This document shows, in pieces, positions 17,521-25,822 of a stretch of 64,000 nt of DNA (position 1 is its first letter; each line of letters opens with the position of its first letter). Made by a program: the position numbers and the translations under genes. Source of the stretch: an uncultured Paracoccaceae bacterium (GTDB taxonomy: Bacteria > Pseudomonadota > Alphaproteobacteria > Rhodobacterales > Rhodobacteraceae); NCBI GenBank assembly GCA_947500005.1, contig CANMQJ010000012.1, forward strand, positions 1 through 64,000, read 5' to 3'. The notes beneath the pieces are model-generated. The model saw nothing but the letters and a program-made list of their open reading frames with translations. It made no database searches and was not told where the DNA came from.

Positions 17521-18516
17521 ATGAAAGCAATGCTCAGCACCGCGGTCGGCGGGCCGGAAACCCTTGAACTTGCCGAACTTCCCGACCCCGAACCGAAGAA
17601 GGGCGAACTGTTGATCCGGGTCCGCGCTGCCGGCGTCAACTTTCCGGACACGCTCATGATCCGCGACCTTTACCAGATGAAGCCGCCGCGCCCTTTCGCG
17701 CCGGGCGGCGAGGTCGCCGGTGACGTTCTGGCCTTGGATGAAGGTGTCGAGGGGTTCAGTGTAGGCGACCGGGTCCTTGCGCTCACCGGGCACGGGGGAT
17801 TTGCCACGCATCTCACACTCAAGGCGAATAGCGCGGTCAAGATTCCGGATGACATGCCTTATGAGGATGCGGCCTGTTTCATCTTCACCTATGGCACGTC
17901 GCATCATGCGCTGAAGGACCGCGCAGCGATCCAACCGGGGGAATCGCTGCTGATCCTTGGCGCGGCCGGCGGCGTCGGCGTGGCAGCGATCGAGTTGGGC
18001 AAGGCCGCCGGTGCCAAGGTCATCGCGGCTGTTTCCTCACAGCAAAAGGCCGATTTCTGCCGCGAGCATGGCGCGGACGAGACGCTGATCTACCCCCGAG
18101 ACATGGACCGGGATGCGCAAAAGGCGCTTTCCGCAGAGATCAAGAAGCTGTCGGGAGGTGAAGGGGTCGACGTCATCTATGACGCAGTGGGCGGCGACTA
18201 TGCCGAGCCTGCCTTGCGCGCGATGGCATGGAAAGGGCGCTATCTCGTCGTCGGGTTCCCCGCCGGGATTCCCCGCATCCCTCTCAACCTCACGCTTCTC
18301 AAGGGCTGCCAGATCATGGGCGTGTTCTGGGGCGCGTCGGTTTACCGCGAACCAGAAGGGCATGCCGCGAACATGGCCGATCTCTTCCGTCTCTACGCCG
18401 ACGGCAAGATCAAGCCCCGTATCAGCGCGCGGTTCCCTTTGGCGGACGTGCCGCAGGCCTTGGAGTTGATTCAGGATCGAAAGGCGATGGGCAAGGTGGT
18501 CATCACACTCGATTGA
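17521..18516 (+). CDS. NADPH:quinone oxidoreductase family protein (zinc-free MDR)
   Basis: A 331-aa medium-chain dehydrogenase/reductase of the quinone oxidoreductase or enoyl reductase branch. The N-terminal GroES-like domain contains GVNFPDTLMI, lacking zinc-binding Cys/His, and the Rossmann motif is GAAGGVGVAAIELGKAAGA near residue 145. The ATG at 17521 has GAGGAG upstream; the frame from 17404 runs through the promoter region. It is transcribed divergently from the acyl-CoA dehydrogenase operon and may reduce an alpha,beta-unsaturated intermediate. Confidence 0.87.
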   Translation: MKAMLSTAVGGPETLELAELPDPEPKKGELLIRVRAAGVNFPDTLMIRDLYQMKPPRPFAPGGEVAGDVLALDEGVEGFSVGDRVLALTGHGGFATHLTLKANSAVKIPDDMPYEDAACFIFTYGTSHHALKDRAAIQPGESLLILGAAGGVGVAAIELGKAAGAKVIAAVSSQQKADFCREHGADETLIYPRDMDRDAQKALSAEIKKLSGGEGVDVIYDAVGGDYAEPALRAMAWKGRYLVVGFPAGIPRIPLNLTLLKGCQIMGVFWGASVYREPEGHAANMADLFRLYADGKIKPRISARFPLADVPQALELIQDRKAMGKVVITLD

Positions 18517-18519
18517 GGC

Positions 18520-19173
18520 CTAGAGATGCGCAACGTCGTTGAAACCGCGCACAACAATTTCCTCGTCGCGGATCACGATCCGGCTGACAGAACCATTTGC
18601 GGCGCCATTGAAGGCGAATGGCTGTGCACCGGTGGCCACTGCCATTGCCGCGCCGATGACGCCTCCATGCACGAACGCGGCTATGCGTCTGTCGGGATGG
18701 GCTTCGGCGATCCGCAAAATTCCGGCCCGGACCCGAGCGTGAAGTGCGGCAGTCGTCTCCGCCCCCGGGATTTCGCCCCATTCCTGGCGTTCCTTGGCGC
18801 GCATGAACGCCGGGTCTCCCTCTGCCGCCTTGATCCGGTACAGACCGCCGTCCCAGGCTCCAAGGTGCACTTCGCGAAGGTCGGGCTCGACGATGGGTGT
18901 CAGGCCAAGAGCTTCGGCAAGCGGCGCGGCGGTTTGATGCGTGCGACGCAGGATCGTGACGTAGATCGCCGAAATCGGTTCATGGCGCAGCCGCGCGGCC
19001 ACCGCCCGGGCCTGTCGCTCGCCCTCAGGATGCAGCGCCGGGTCGCCTTGGCCCTGCAGCATCGCAAAGCTTTCTCCAGGACGGGCCGGTTCGCTTTCGC
19101 CATGACGCACAAGCAACAGCTCGGTCGCGCCCGGTGGCGGCGCATAGACGGATTGGCGGTATTCGCGGGACAT
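18520..19173 (-). CDS. Histidine phosphatase family protein
   Basis: A second phosphoglycerate mutase-like protein, 217 aa, with LLLVRHGESE near residue 20 and a late FVHGGVIG block supplying the second catalytic His. ATG 19173 follows GGAGGTCTC. It is convergent with the quinone oxidoreductase gene (3 bp apart) and divergent from the MaoC gene. It is a different subfamily from the phosphatase at 11675 (RHG rather than RHA). Substrate unknown. Confidence 0.84.
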   Translation of the reverse strand: MSREYRQSVYAPPPGATELLLVRHGESEPARPGESFAMLQGQGDPALHPEGERQARAVAARLRHEPISAIYVTILRRTHQTAAPLAEALGLTPIVEPDLREVHLGAWDGGLYRIKAAEGDPAFMRAKERQEWGEIPGAETTAALHARVRAGILRIAEAHPDRRIAAFVHGGVIGAAMAVATGAQPFAFNGAANGSVSRIVIRDEEIVVRGFNDVAHL

Positions 19174-19285
19174 GAGACCTCCGGACTGGACTGGCGCATC
19201 CTGCTTCGGGTGGTATCGGAATTGCAATGAGCACCGCCATACCGCAATCGCGCGAAATCAGAACAGCCACAGAAAGGAACCGGTC

Positions 19286-19756
19286 ATGAGCCATATCGAC
19301 ACTGCGCTGGAACTCGAGCGTACCAAGCTCAACGCCGAGGTGGGCGTATCCAACTGGATCACGATAGACCAGCCGATGATCGACGCATTTGCCCGGGTCA
19401 CGCACGATGACCAATGGATCCATGTAGACACGGAACGCGCGGCCCGAGAAACCCCTTACGGCAGGACGATCGCGCATGGCTTTCTTACCCTGTCGCTGGC
19501 CAGCCGCTTTGCCTATGACGTGTTTGAGAAGTTCGATGGGCAGGTGCTTGGCCTGAATTACGGTTTCAACCGGCTACGTTTTCTGACACCGGTGCCGGCA
19601 GACAGCCGTGTTCGCGGCCGATTCAAATTGAAGGACGTGCAGAAACGATCATCGACGAGATTGTTGCGGACGCATGAAATGACCATCGAGATCGAGGGCG
19701 TCGATACGCCGGCGCTGATGGCGGACTGGCTTGGCATGACAGTCTTTGCCGACTGA
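19286..19756 (+). CDS. MaoC family (R)-specific enoyl-CoA hydratase-like protein
   Basis: A 156-aa single hot-dog protein. The hydratase-2 motif is visible: ARVTHDDQWIHVD, then TPYGRTIAHGFLTLSL, giving the Asp and His that activate water. ATG 19286 has AAAGGAACC upstream. It would produce (3R)-hydroxyacyl-CoA and so pairs logically with the MFE-2-like SDR at 13327-14256. A short CGACGC/GCGTCG inverted repeat (19760-19775) follows the gene but has no T tract. Confidence 0.87.
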   Translation: MSHIDTALELERTKLNAEVGVSNWITIDQPMIDAFARVTHDDQWIHVDTERAARETPYGRTIAHGFLTLSLASRFAYDVFEKFDGQVLGLNYGFNRLRFLTPVPADSRVRGRFKLKDVQKRSSTRLLRTHEMTIEIEGVDTPALMADWLGMTVFAD

Positions 19757-19866
19757 CGTCGACGCGACCGCGTCGGCTCAATGTCAAGTAAGGAATTCAC
19801 GACCGTGCAGTAGACAGCCGTTCCACTTCCTCGCTATGACTCGTTTTAGACGAGACGAGGGAATGC

Positions 19867-20313
19867 ATGATTGAAATTCTGGTCTTGAACGGACCGAACC
19901 TCAACCTGCTGGGAACGAGGCAGCCTGAGGTTTATGGCTCCACGACGCTGGAGATGATCGAGGAGTCATGTATCGAGCGCGGTCGCTCCCTGGGCCTGTC
20001 GGTGACCTGCCAGCAATCCAACCACGAAGGCGCCTTGATCGACGCGATCCACGCCGCACGGGGACAGAAGGCAGGGATCGTGCTGAACGCGGGCGCCTAC
20101 ACACATAGTTCGATCGCGCTGATGGATGCGATCGCGTCGGTCGAACTTCCCACGGTAGAGGTTCATCTTTCCAACATCCATGCCCGAGAACCGTTTCGGC
20201 ACCGGTCCTATATCGCGCCCGTCGCGATCGGCCAGATCTGTGGGTTCGGTGCGACCGGCTACCTGCTGGCGATTGAGGCGCTCGTCGCCCATTTGAATGT
20301 GAGGACCGCATGA
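19867..20313 (+). CDS. aroQ: 3-dehydroquinate dehydratase type II
   Basis: A 148-aa type II dehydroquinase of the shikimate pathway (3-dehydroquinate to 3-dehydroshikimate), a dodecameric cytosolic enzyme. Motifs: [18 protein letters not shown] with the catalytic loop Arg and Tyr, [15 protein letters not shown], and the [17 protein letters not shown] block with the catalytic His. Unusually it is not beside accB/accC but overlaps a LuxR-type regulator by ATGA (20310-20313). A small inverted repeat CTCGT/ACGAG at 19840-19854 lies just upstream. Confidence 0.94.
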   Translation: MIEILVLNGPNLNLLGTRQPEVYGSTTLEMIEESCIERGRSLGLSVTCQQSNHEGALIDAIHAARGQKAGIVLNAGAYTHSSIALMDAIASVELPTVEVHLSNIHAREPFRHRSYIAPVAIGQICGFGATGYLLAIEALVAHLNVRTA

Positions 20314-21065
20314 AACTGCGCGACTATCTTCACTTTCTCAGCTACGTGAAGACTCTCGAAGAGCTCTGGGACGCGCATACCCGACAGATGGCTGAATTCG
20401 GTTTCGACCGGCTGCTGTACGGCTACACACAATACCGAACCGCGACGTCCTTGGGTGACCCCGAGGATTTTGTCATCCTGACCAACCATGACCGAGCCTA
20501 TGTAGACGGCTTCATCGCATCGGGCCTCTATTCCCATGCCCCGATGCTTCGCTGGGCGCTCGAGCATGAGGGCGCCGCAAGCTGGAAGATGATCAGCGAA
20601 ATGATGGCCAGTGAAACCATGAGCCGTGAAGGTTTCCGGGTCTACGAGTTCAATCGGAAACACGGTGTCACCGCTGGCTACACGGTTAGCTTCAACTCCG
20701 TCTCGGTGCGGTCCAAGGGCGCGATCTCGCTCTGTGCGCGGGCAAACCTGAAGCAGGAGGAGGTCGACGCGATCTGGCAGGAGCATGGGCAGGACATCCT
20801 GCTGATGAACAACATGGCCCATCTCAAGATCCTGACGTTGCCCTATTCCACTCCAAACCGCGCGCTGACGAAACGCCAGCGCGAGGCGCTTGAATGGGTT
20901 GGTGACGGCAAGACCACGCAAGACATCGCCTTGTTGATGGGGCTGACCTCGGCCACGGTCGAGAAGCACCTTCGCCTTGCGCGCGAGGCGCTTTCTGTCG
21001 AAACCACGGCGCAGGCCGTGCTCAAGGCCTCGCTTCACAACCAGATGTTCGTGATGGAAGTGTAA
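20310..21065 (+). CDS. LuxR family regulator with autoinducer-binding-type domain
   Basis: A 251-aa regulator: N-terminal autoinducer-binding-like domain (about 1-170) and C-terminal LuxR HTH (about 184-245, [22 protein letters not shown] then [11 protein letters not shown]). Aligned by eye to TraR, the pocket residues W57, Y61 and D70 fall at Y64, F68 and A77, while W85 is kept as W92. A non-canonical ligand, or none, is therefore likely. No luxI-type synthase is present in the window. It is translationally coupled to aroQ. Confidence 0.86.
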   Translation: MKLRDYLHFLSYVKTLEELWDAHTRQMAEFGFDRLLYGYTQYRTATSLGDPEDFVILTNHDRAYVDGFIASGLYSHAPMLRWALEHEGAASWKMISEMMASETMSREGFRVYEFNRKHGVTAGYTVSFNSVSVRSKGAISLCARANLKQEEVDAIWQEHGQDILLMNNMAHLKILTLPYSTPNRALTKRQREALEWVGDGKTTQDIALLMGLTSATVEKHLRLAREALSVETTAQAVLKASLHNQMFVMEV

Positions 21066-21421
21066 CCTGCCGCATCGAGGGGTAAATTACCGGTCACACA
21101 TCGAAGTGACGTTGGGTAAGGAATCCATGACTATCAACCTTGGCACGATTTACGCACCATCAGAACAGTTCCGTGAGTGGTGGCTTTGGCCAAGGAACAC
21201 TGGAAGGCGACCCCCGAAATTGCGGGGCAATCACCTTCTGTCCGTTGCCGGTCCCGTGTATTGATCCACGGGTCGGCCGGAACTTTCGAGGGGCCCCGTC
21301 CATCCCCATCTGTCGGGGTCCCTCACCTGTTCCGCCGCGTCCAATTGGCCGAACGAAAAAGACCGGCCACGCGTAGGCGGCCGGTCAAAGACGTGCAGAG
21401 GTCTGCGTTGGCTTCGGGCGA
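21066..21421. other. Intergenic region between luxR-type gene and tsf
   Basis: No convincing gene is seen. A 44-codon plus-strand frame (ATG 21127, stop near 21261) has a weak AAGGA before it, but its composition is not persuasive. The right part holds the tsf terminator (21356-21386). Confidence 0.5.
21356..21386 (-). terminator. Rho-independent terminator of rpsB-tsf
   Basis: Read on the minus strand, an 8-bp GC-rich stem (GACCGGCC pairing with GGCCGGTC, 21361-21386) is followed directly by TTTTT. It lies 36 bp after the tsf stop, where the ribosomal/elongation factor operon should end. Confidence 0.85.
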
Positions 21422-22297
21422 TCAGCCCTGAGCGGCCTTGGCGACCTCGGCGGCGAAGTCTTCCTCTTTCTTTTCGATCCCTTCGCCAACTTCCAGGCGG
21501 ACGAACCCGGTGATGGTCGCGCCGGCTTCCTTGGCAGCTTCGCCGACGGTCAAGTCGGGGTTCACCACGAACTGCTGGTTCAGCAAGGTCGATTCGGCCA
21601 CGAACTTCTTCATGCGGCCGACGATCATCTTCTCGATGACCTGCTCGGGCTTGCCGGATTCGCGAGCGATATCCATCTGGACCTGCTTTTCCTTCTCGAC
21701 GATCGCGGGATCCATGTCGTCCTCGCTCAGCGCGGCCGGATTGACGGCTGCGATGTGCATCGCGATCTGCTTGCCGAGCGCTTCGTCGCCACCGTTCATG
21801 GCAACCAGCACGCCGATCTTGCCCATGCCGGCGGTTGCGGCGTTGTGGACATAGGAGGCAACGGTCTCACCTGCGATCTTTGCCATGCGACGGATCGACA
21901 TGTTCTCACCGATGGTCGCGATCTTGTCGGTCAGGATGTCTTCGACGCGCTTTCCGTCGATCTCGAAGGATTTCAACGCCTCGACATCGTCGACACCGGC
22001 AGCCGCCTTGGCGAACTTGCCGACCATTTCCTGGAACTCGGCGTTCTTGGCGACAAAATCGGTTTCCGCGTTCACTTCCAGCGCGACGCCCTTGCCGCCC
22101 TCGACTTCGACGGCCACGAGGCCTTCGGCCGCGGTCCGGCCGGATTTCTTGGCGGCCTTTGCCAGGCCCTTGGTGCGCAGCCAGTCGACCGCGGCCTCGA
22201 AATCGCCGTCGGTCTCGGTCAGCGCCTTCTTGGCGTCCATCATGCCTGCGCCGGTCGCTTCGCGCAGTTCCTTCACCTGTGCAGCAGTGATTGCCAT
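21422..22297 (-). CDS. tsf: Translation elongation factor Ts
   Basis: Nucleotide exchange factor for EF-Tu in the cytoplasm. The 291-aa product has the N-terminal UBA-like domain ([19 protein letters not shown]), the TDFVAKN motif that contacts EF-Tu, and the repeated dimerisation core. ATG 22297 follows GAGGAGAGCC; the five extra upstream codons are not needed. It is the second gene of the rpsB-tsf operon and ends at a strong terminator. Confidence 0.97.
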   Translation of the reverse strand: MAITAAQVKELREATGAGMMDAKKALTETDGDFEAAVDWLRTKGLAKAAKKSGRTAAEGLVAVEVEGGKGVALEVNAETDFVAKNAEFQEMVGKFAKAAAGVDDVEALKSFEIDGKRVEDILTDKIATIGENMSIRRMAKIAGETVASYVHNAATAGMGKIGVLVAMNGGDEALGKQIAMHIAAVNPAALSEDDMDPAIVEKEKQVQMDIARESGKPEQVIEKMIVGRMKKFVAESTLLNQQFVVNPDLTVGEAAKEAGATITGFVRLEVGEGIEKKEEDFAAEVAKAAQG

Positions 22298-22324
22298 CTC
22301 GGCTCTCCTCAAATCTTGGGAAAT

Positions 22325-22347
22325 CGGGGCAGGTCTACCCTGCCCCG
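22325..22347 (-). promoter_or_regulatory. Intercistronic hairpin between rpsB and tsf
   Basis: A perfect 9-bp inverted repeat (CGGGGCAGG / CCTGCCCCG) with a 5-nt loop lies in the 73-bp rpsB-tsf gap. Without a T tract it is more likely an attenuator or mRNA-stability element than a full terminator, consistent with different levels of S2 and EF-Ts. Confidence 0.55.
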
Positions 22348-22370
22348 CATGTCAGTTCCGTGACGGTCGC

Positions 22371-23144
22371 TTACGCCTCGGCGCCAGCGTTCTCGTTCAA
22401 CGCCTCTTCCTCGGGCTGTGCTTCCAGCTCGCCCAGATCGACGCCGGCAGCACCCAGCTGTGCGGTCATCCCGTCAAGCGCGGCACGCGCGGCCAGATCG
22501 CAGTAAAGGGAAATGGCACGTGCCGCGTCATCATTGCCCGGAATGATGTAATCCACACCATCGGGCGAGCAGTTGGTATCGACAACAGCGACGACCGGGA
22601 TGCCCAGCTTCTTGGCTTCGGCGATTGCAAGAGCCTCTTTCTTCACGTCGATGACGAAAAGCAGGTCGGGTACGCCACCCATCTCACGAATGCCGCCCAG
22701 AGACGCCTGAAGCTTCTCCTGATCACGTTCCATGCCCAGACGCTCTTTCTTGGTCAGGCCTTCGGCGCCGCCTTCCATGGTCTCGTCGATCTTCTTGAGA
22801 CGCTGAATCGACTGCGACACGGTCTGCCAGTTGGTCAGCGTGCCGCCCAGCCAGCGGTGATTCATGTAATACTGTGCCGATTTCTCGGCCGCGTCCGCGA
22901 TCGGGGCGGATGCCTGGCGCTTGGTGCCGACAAAAAGGATGCGGCCGCCCTTGGCGACGGTATCGCGGATGACCTGCAGCGCCTGGTCCAGCATCGGGAC
23001 GGTCTGGGTCAGGTCCAGAATGTGGATGCCGTTGCGCGCGCCGTAAATGAAGGGCGACATGCGCGGGTTCCAGCGCTGGGTCTGGTGGCCGAAGTGAACG
23101 CCAGCTTCGAGCAGCTGACGCATGGAGAACTCGGGAAGAGCCAT
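22371..23144 (-). CDS. rpsB: 30S ribosomal protein S2
   Basis: Small-subunit ribosomal protein uS2, 257 aa. The N-terminus [25 protein letters not shown] is diagnostic, and the [31 protein letters not shown] core is intact. ATG 23144 has AAGGAAAAA upstream; the extra 50 codons of the open frame are the transcribed leader. It has an acidic C-terminal tail ([12 protein letters not shown]) as in other alphaproteobacteria. Confidence 0.97.
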   Translation of the reverse strand: MALPEFSMRQLLEAGVHFGHQTQRWNPRMSPFIYGARNGIHILDLTQTVPMLDQALQVIRDTVAKGGRILFVGTKRQASAPIADAAEKSAQYYMNHRWLGGTLTNWQTVSQSIQRLKKIDETMEGGAEGLTKKERLGMERDQEKLQASLGGIREMGGVPDLLFVIDVKKEALAIAEAKKLGIPVVAVVDTNCSPDGVDYIIPGNDDAARAISLYCDLAARAALDGMTAQLGAAGVDLGELEAQPEEEALNENAGAEA

Positions 23145-23268
23145 GCTATTTTTTCCTTTCCGGTTTTCGCCTTGACGGGGGTTCAGAGCGAAATGCTCCA
23201 ACCGGCGGTCTGCCGGGGATGTCTCCCCCGGACAGGCCCAAACCCCGCCTGCGGGATTGAGTGGCGCG

Positions 23269-23297
23269 CGTATACTCGGGCGGTGACCCGGATGCAA
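23269..23297 (-). promoter_or_regulatory. Candidate sigma-70 promoter of rpsB-tsf
   Basis: On the minus strand TTGCAT (23292-23297) and TATACG (23269-23274) are separated by exactly 17 bp. This gives a leader of roughly 115-120 nt before the rpsB ATG at 23144. The -35 box sits only 4 bp beyond the olsA stop. Confidence 0.6.
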
Positions 23298-23300
23298 GGG

Positions 23301-24134
23301 CTATTCCGCGTCCTCAAGATATGTGTGATGGCCCTCCCGGACCTTGACTTCCAGCGCGGCCGCCAAAACCTTCCGGTCCGTGAAATCCTTCACGCACAAG
23401 GGTGGGTGATAGATAAGGTCCACAGACCCGTGCCGTGGTGCTGCAAGCAGTTTCAAAAGATGGGGCCCGAAATCCATATCTCCCCACCAGGCATAAAAGC
23501 GCAGCGGCTGCCCTTTCGGCGCGCGATAGACCACCGAAACCGGTTGCAGCCACATCTTGTCCCTCAGGTCCGGGGCGAAGAACGTGGCAAAAAGCGTTGT
23601 CTTGAAAGGCAGCACCCGAAGGCCGTCTGTCGACGTCCCTTCCGGAAAGAAAAGGAGCTTTTGCCCGGCCTTCAGGCGTTCGGCGAAAAGCTCGGTCTGC
23701 TCACGTGCCTTGCGCCGGTCCCGCTCGATGAACAGGGTCCCGGTCACCCGCGCCAGAAAACCGATGCCCGGCCAGCCTGCAACCTCGGCCTTGGAAACGA
23801 AATAGACCCGTTTTCGCGCATTCAGTGCGAAGATATCGAGCCATGAGGAATGGTTGGCCACCACGGCCCCGGAACCGGTCATCTGTTCGCCGTGGATCCT
23901 ATGGCGCATGCTCAGGATGTGGAAGACGTTGCGGCTGACGAACTGCACGATGAAAGGTGTCCAGGGACGATGCAGGCCGTAGATCGGACGCTCCACAAGG
24001 CGCAAGATCAGCAGCGCTCCCAGACAGACGAGGATCAAGAGGATCAGGGCCGACCCGCGCAGCGCGGCGCGTAGCCACCCAGAGGCGGAGATTTTCACGC
24101 GGTCGGGGGGAACCTCCGAATACCAGGTGCTCAT
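23301..24134 (-). CDS. olsA: Lysophospholipid/lyso-ornithine lipid acyltransferase (PlsC family)
   Basis: A 277-aa membrane-anchored acyltransferase. One N-terminal transmembrane segment (LILLILVCLGALLIL, about residues 29-44) precedes the PlsC motifs NHSSWLD (HX4D) and FPEGTSTDG. Its start overlaps the OlsB gene by ATGA (24131-24134), which is why the O-acyltransferase of ornithine lipid synthesis is preferred over plain PlsC. It would esterify the hydroxyl of lyso-ornithine lipid at the inner membrane; 1-acylglycerol-3-phosphate acylation is the alternative. Confidence 0.85.
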   Translation of the reverse strand: MSTWYSEVPPDRVKISASGWLRAALRGSALILLILVCLGALLILRLVERPIYGLHRPWTPFIVQFVSRNVFHILSMRHRIHGEQMTGSGAVVANHSSWLDIFALNARKRVYFVSKAEVAGWPGIGFLARVTGTLFIERDRRKAREQTELFAERLKAGQKLLFFPEGTSTDGLRVLPFKTTLFATFFAPDLRDKMWLQPVSVVYRAPKGQPLRFYAWWGDMDFGPHLLKLLAAPRHGSVDLIYHPPLCVKDFTDRKVLAAALEVKVREGHHTYLEDAE

Positions 24135-24883
24135 TTTGAGTAAATTCGCCGCTGGCGCTCGTTCATTCGTGCCGTGTCGAGGATCAGGCACACATCCGTG
24201 GTGTTGAAGGCGTGGTCGACGAAGGCCCCTTCGCCGACGAACCCTCCCAGACGCAAATAAGCCTTGATCAGAGCAGGAACCGCCTTCATCGCCGCGACAC
24301 GGTCGATCTGTTCCGTCGCGATCAGGTCCATCGGCGCAAACTGGCCGGGTTGCGCACGCACGCGCAATTCGACAGGAGCCAGGTAGTTGGCGTGGAGCAT
24401 CGAAAGAGGCTGCGCCAAGGCCTGAACATCCGTTCCGTGAAAGCTTGCGACGCCGAAGAGAATCTCGATCCGGTGCAACTCTACGTAATTCGCCAAACCG
24501 GACCACAAATGATACATGGCTGTGCCGCCCCGATAATCGGGATGCACGCACGATCGGCCGAGTTCGAGCAATCGGCGTCCACTCCGTCGCAAGGGGCTGA
24601 GATCGTACTCGTCTTCGGAATAGAACTGACCAAGTTTCTCTGCAACGTCACCGCGCAACAGGCGATAGACGCCGACGACTTCACTCGTCCCATCGTCGAT
24701 GGCAAGCATATGGTCGAAATGCGGATCGAAACGGTCCTGCTCCAGTTGCGCCTCGTGATCCACAAGGTCGCCGGCTCCGCCGAGTTCGCGAACGAACACG
24801 TCGTAGCGCAGTCGCTGGGCCGCACGCAACTCGGCCTCGGTTTCAGCGAGCTTGACGGTAAAGGCTGAACCCTGCGCTGTCAT
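24131..24883 (-). CDS. olsB: L-ornithine N-alpha-acyltransferase (OlsB-like, GNAT fold)
   Basis: A 250-aa OlsB-type protein expected to transfer a 3-hydroxyacyl group from acyl-ACP to ornithine. Seen are the LRYDVFVRELGG start of the GNAT-like fold, FDPHFDHMLAIDD, ELGRSCVHPDYRGG (acyl carrier loop) and the YLRLGGFVGEGAFVD C-terminal block. ATG 24883 (MTAQGS) is preferred; upstream codons to 24946 lack homology. It is followed by olsA with overlap, so both steps of ornithine lipid synthesis are encoded together. Confidence 0.87.
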   Translation of the reverse strand: MTAQGSAFTVKLAETEAELRAAQRLRYDVFVRELGGAGDLVDHEAQLEQDRFDPHFDHMLAIDDGTSEVVGVYRLLRGDVAEKLGQFYSEDEYDLSPLRRSGRRLLELGRSCVHPDYRGGTAMYHLWSGLANYVELHRIEILFGVASFHGTDVQALAQPLSMLHANYLAPVELRVRAQPGQFAPMDLIATEQIDRVAAMKAVPALIKAYLRLGGFVGEGAFVDHAFNTTDVCLILDTARMNERQRRIYSK

Positions 24884-24988
24884 CGGATTTCCGTTTCGTG
24901 ACCTCTGCGCGAGGGCATAGCGCAGGCCTGCCGGGCTTGGCAACAATGGCAGCCAGCGAGACGTCCGTTAACCCTCTGTCAACCTTTG

Positions 24989-25171
24989 TCAGGGATCAAA
25001 GACGGGCATCAAGGTGACCCGCGTTCCGTCGATCACAACCTTGCCCTGATCGGGAAAGTTCACGGTGATCCTGCCGTTGATGCTCGACTGGACCTGCCCC
25101 ACGCCCCAATCTGGGTTTTCAGGGTGGCGAACGAACATACCGGGTGCGAGAATGGCGTTGAGATCGGTCAT
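24989..25171 (-). CDS. DUF3553 domain-containing small protein
   Basis: A 60-aa protein (ATG 25171, MTDLNAILAPGMFVRHPENPDWGVGQVQS) with an SH3-like beta-rich pattern found in DUF3553, a domain also seen at the C-terminus of some UvrD-type helicases. Function is unknown. It is divergent from chpT with only about 50 bp between starts, a likely shared promoter region. The longer frame to 25276 would overlap chpT and is rejected. Confidence 0.75.
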   Translation of the reverse strand: MTDLNAILAPGMFVRHPENPDWGVGQVQSSINGRITVNFPDQGKVVIDGTRVTLMPVFDP

Positions 25172-25222
25172 GACGGTCTTTCGGTGCTCGGGCCCGGGTG
25201 GGACTGTGGTAATGAGGTAAGT

Positions 25223-25819
25223 ATGGGTGAACATGACGTCAACCTGGCAGCGCTGATCGGCTCGCGGATCTGTCACGACCTGATCAGCCCGATCGGCGCC
25301 ATCACCAACGGGCTGGAACTGCTCGACATGGCAGGTTCCGTCGAGGGTGCCGAAATGGCGTTGATTTCAGACAGCGTCGGCAATGCGGGCGCGCGGATCC
25401 GGTTCTTTCGGATAGCTTACGGCACCGCATCCCAAGACGAGATCAGCACCGCCGAAATCCGGGCCGTTCTCGACGATCTCAATCACGGTTCCCGGGTAAA
25501 ATGTTACTGGGAGATCGCCGAGCCGATGCCGCGCCACGAGGTGAAACTGGCGTTTCTCGCGCATCAGTGCTGCGAAACTGCCATGCCATTTGGCGGCTCC
25601 GTGCGTATCTCCTCGGAAAACGGTCGTTGGGTCGTCGCCGGGAGTGCAGAGAAACTCAAGGTGGACCCCGAGTTGTGGCAAGTGCTCGGCGCGGCCGGCT
25701 CTACAGCGAGGATCACACCGGCGCTTGTCCAGTTCGCGCTATTGCCGCGCGAGGCGGCCTTGTGGGGACGACGTATCAGGGTCGAGACCGCAGCCACGAC
25801 CCTCTCGATACGTTTCTGA
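25223..25819 (+). CDS. chpT: Histidine phosphotransferase ChpT
   Basis: A 198-aa HPt of the CckA-ChpT-CtrA phosphorelay that governs cell cycle, motility and gene transfer agents in Alphaproteobacteria. The phospho-acceptor H18 lies in SRICHDLISPIGAITNGLELL, resembling a histidine kinase DHp helix, followed by a degenerate ATPase-like domain without nucleotide motifs. ATG 25223 follows GAGGTAAGT. The longer open frame from 24986 is upstream sequence antisense to the DUF3553 gene. Confidence 0.88.
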   Translation: MGEHDVNLAALIGSRICHDLISPIGAITNGLELLDMAGSVEGAEMALISDSVGNAGARIRFFRIAYGTASQDEISTAEIRAVLDDLNHGSRVKCYWEIAEPMPRHEVKLAFLAHQCCETAMPFGGSVRISSENGRWVVAGSAEKLKVDPELWQVLGAAGSTARITPALVQFALLPREAALWGRRIRVETAATTLSIRF

Positions 25820-25822
25820 ACA

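Noticed and set aside
21127..21261. 44-codon ORF after the LuxR-type gene
   Set aside because: Weak ribosome site, unusual residue composition and no family; kept only as a remark in the intergenic entry.
21885..23846. 653-codon plus-strand ORF across tsf and rpsB
   Set aside because: Antisense to two certain housekeeping genes; low-information composition.
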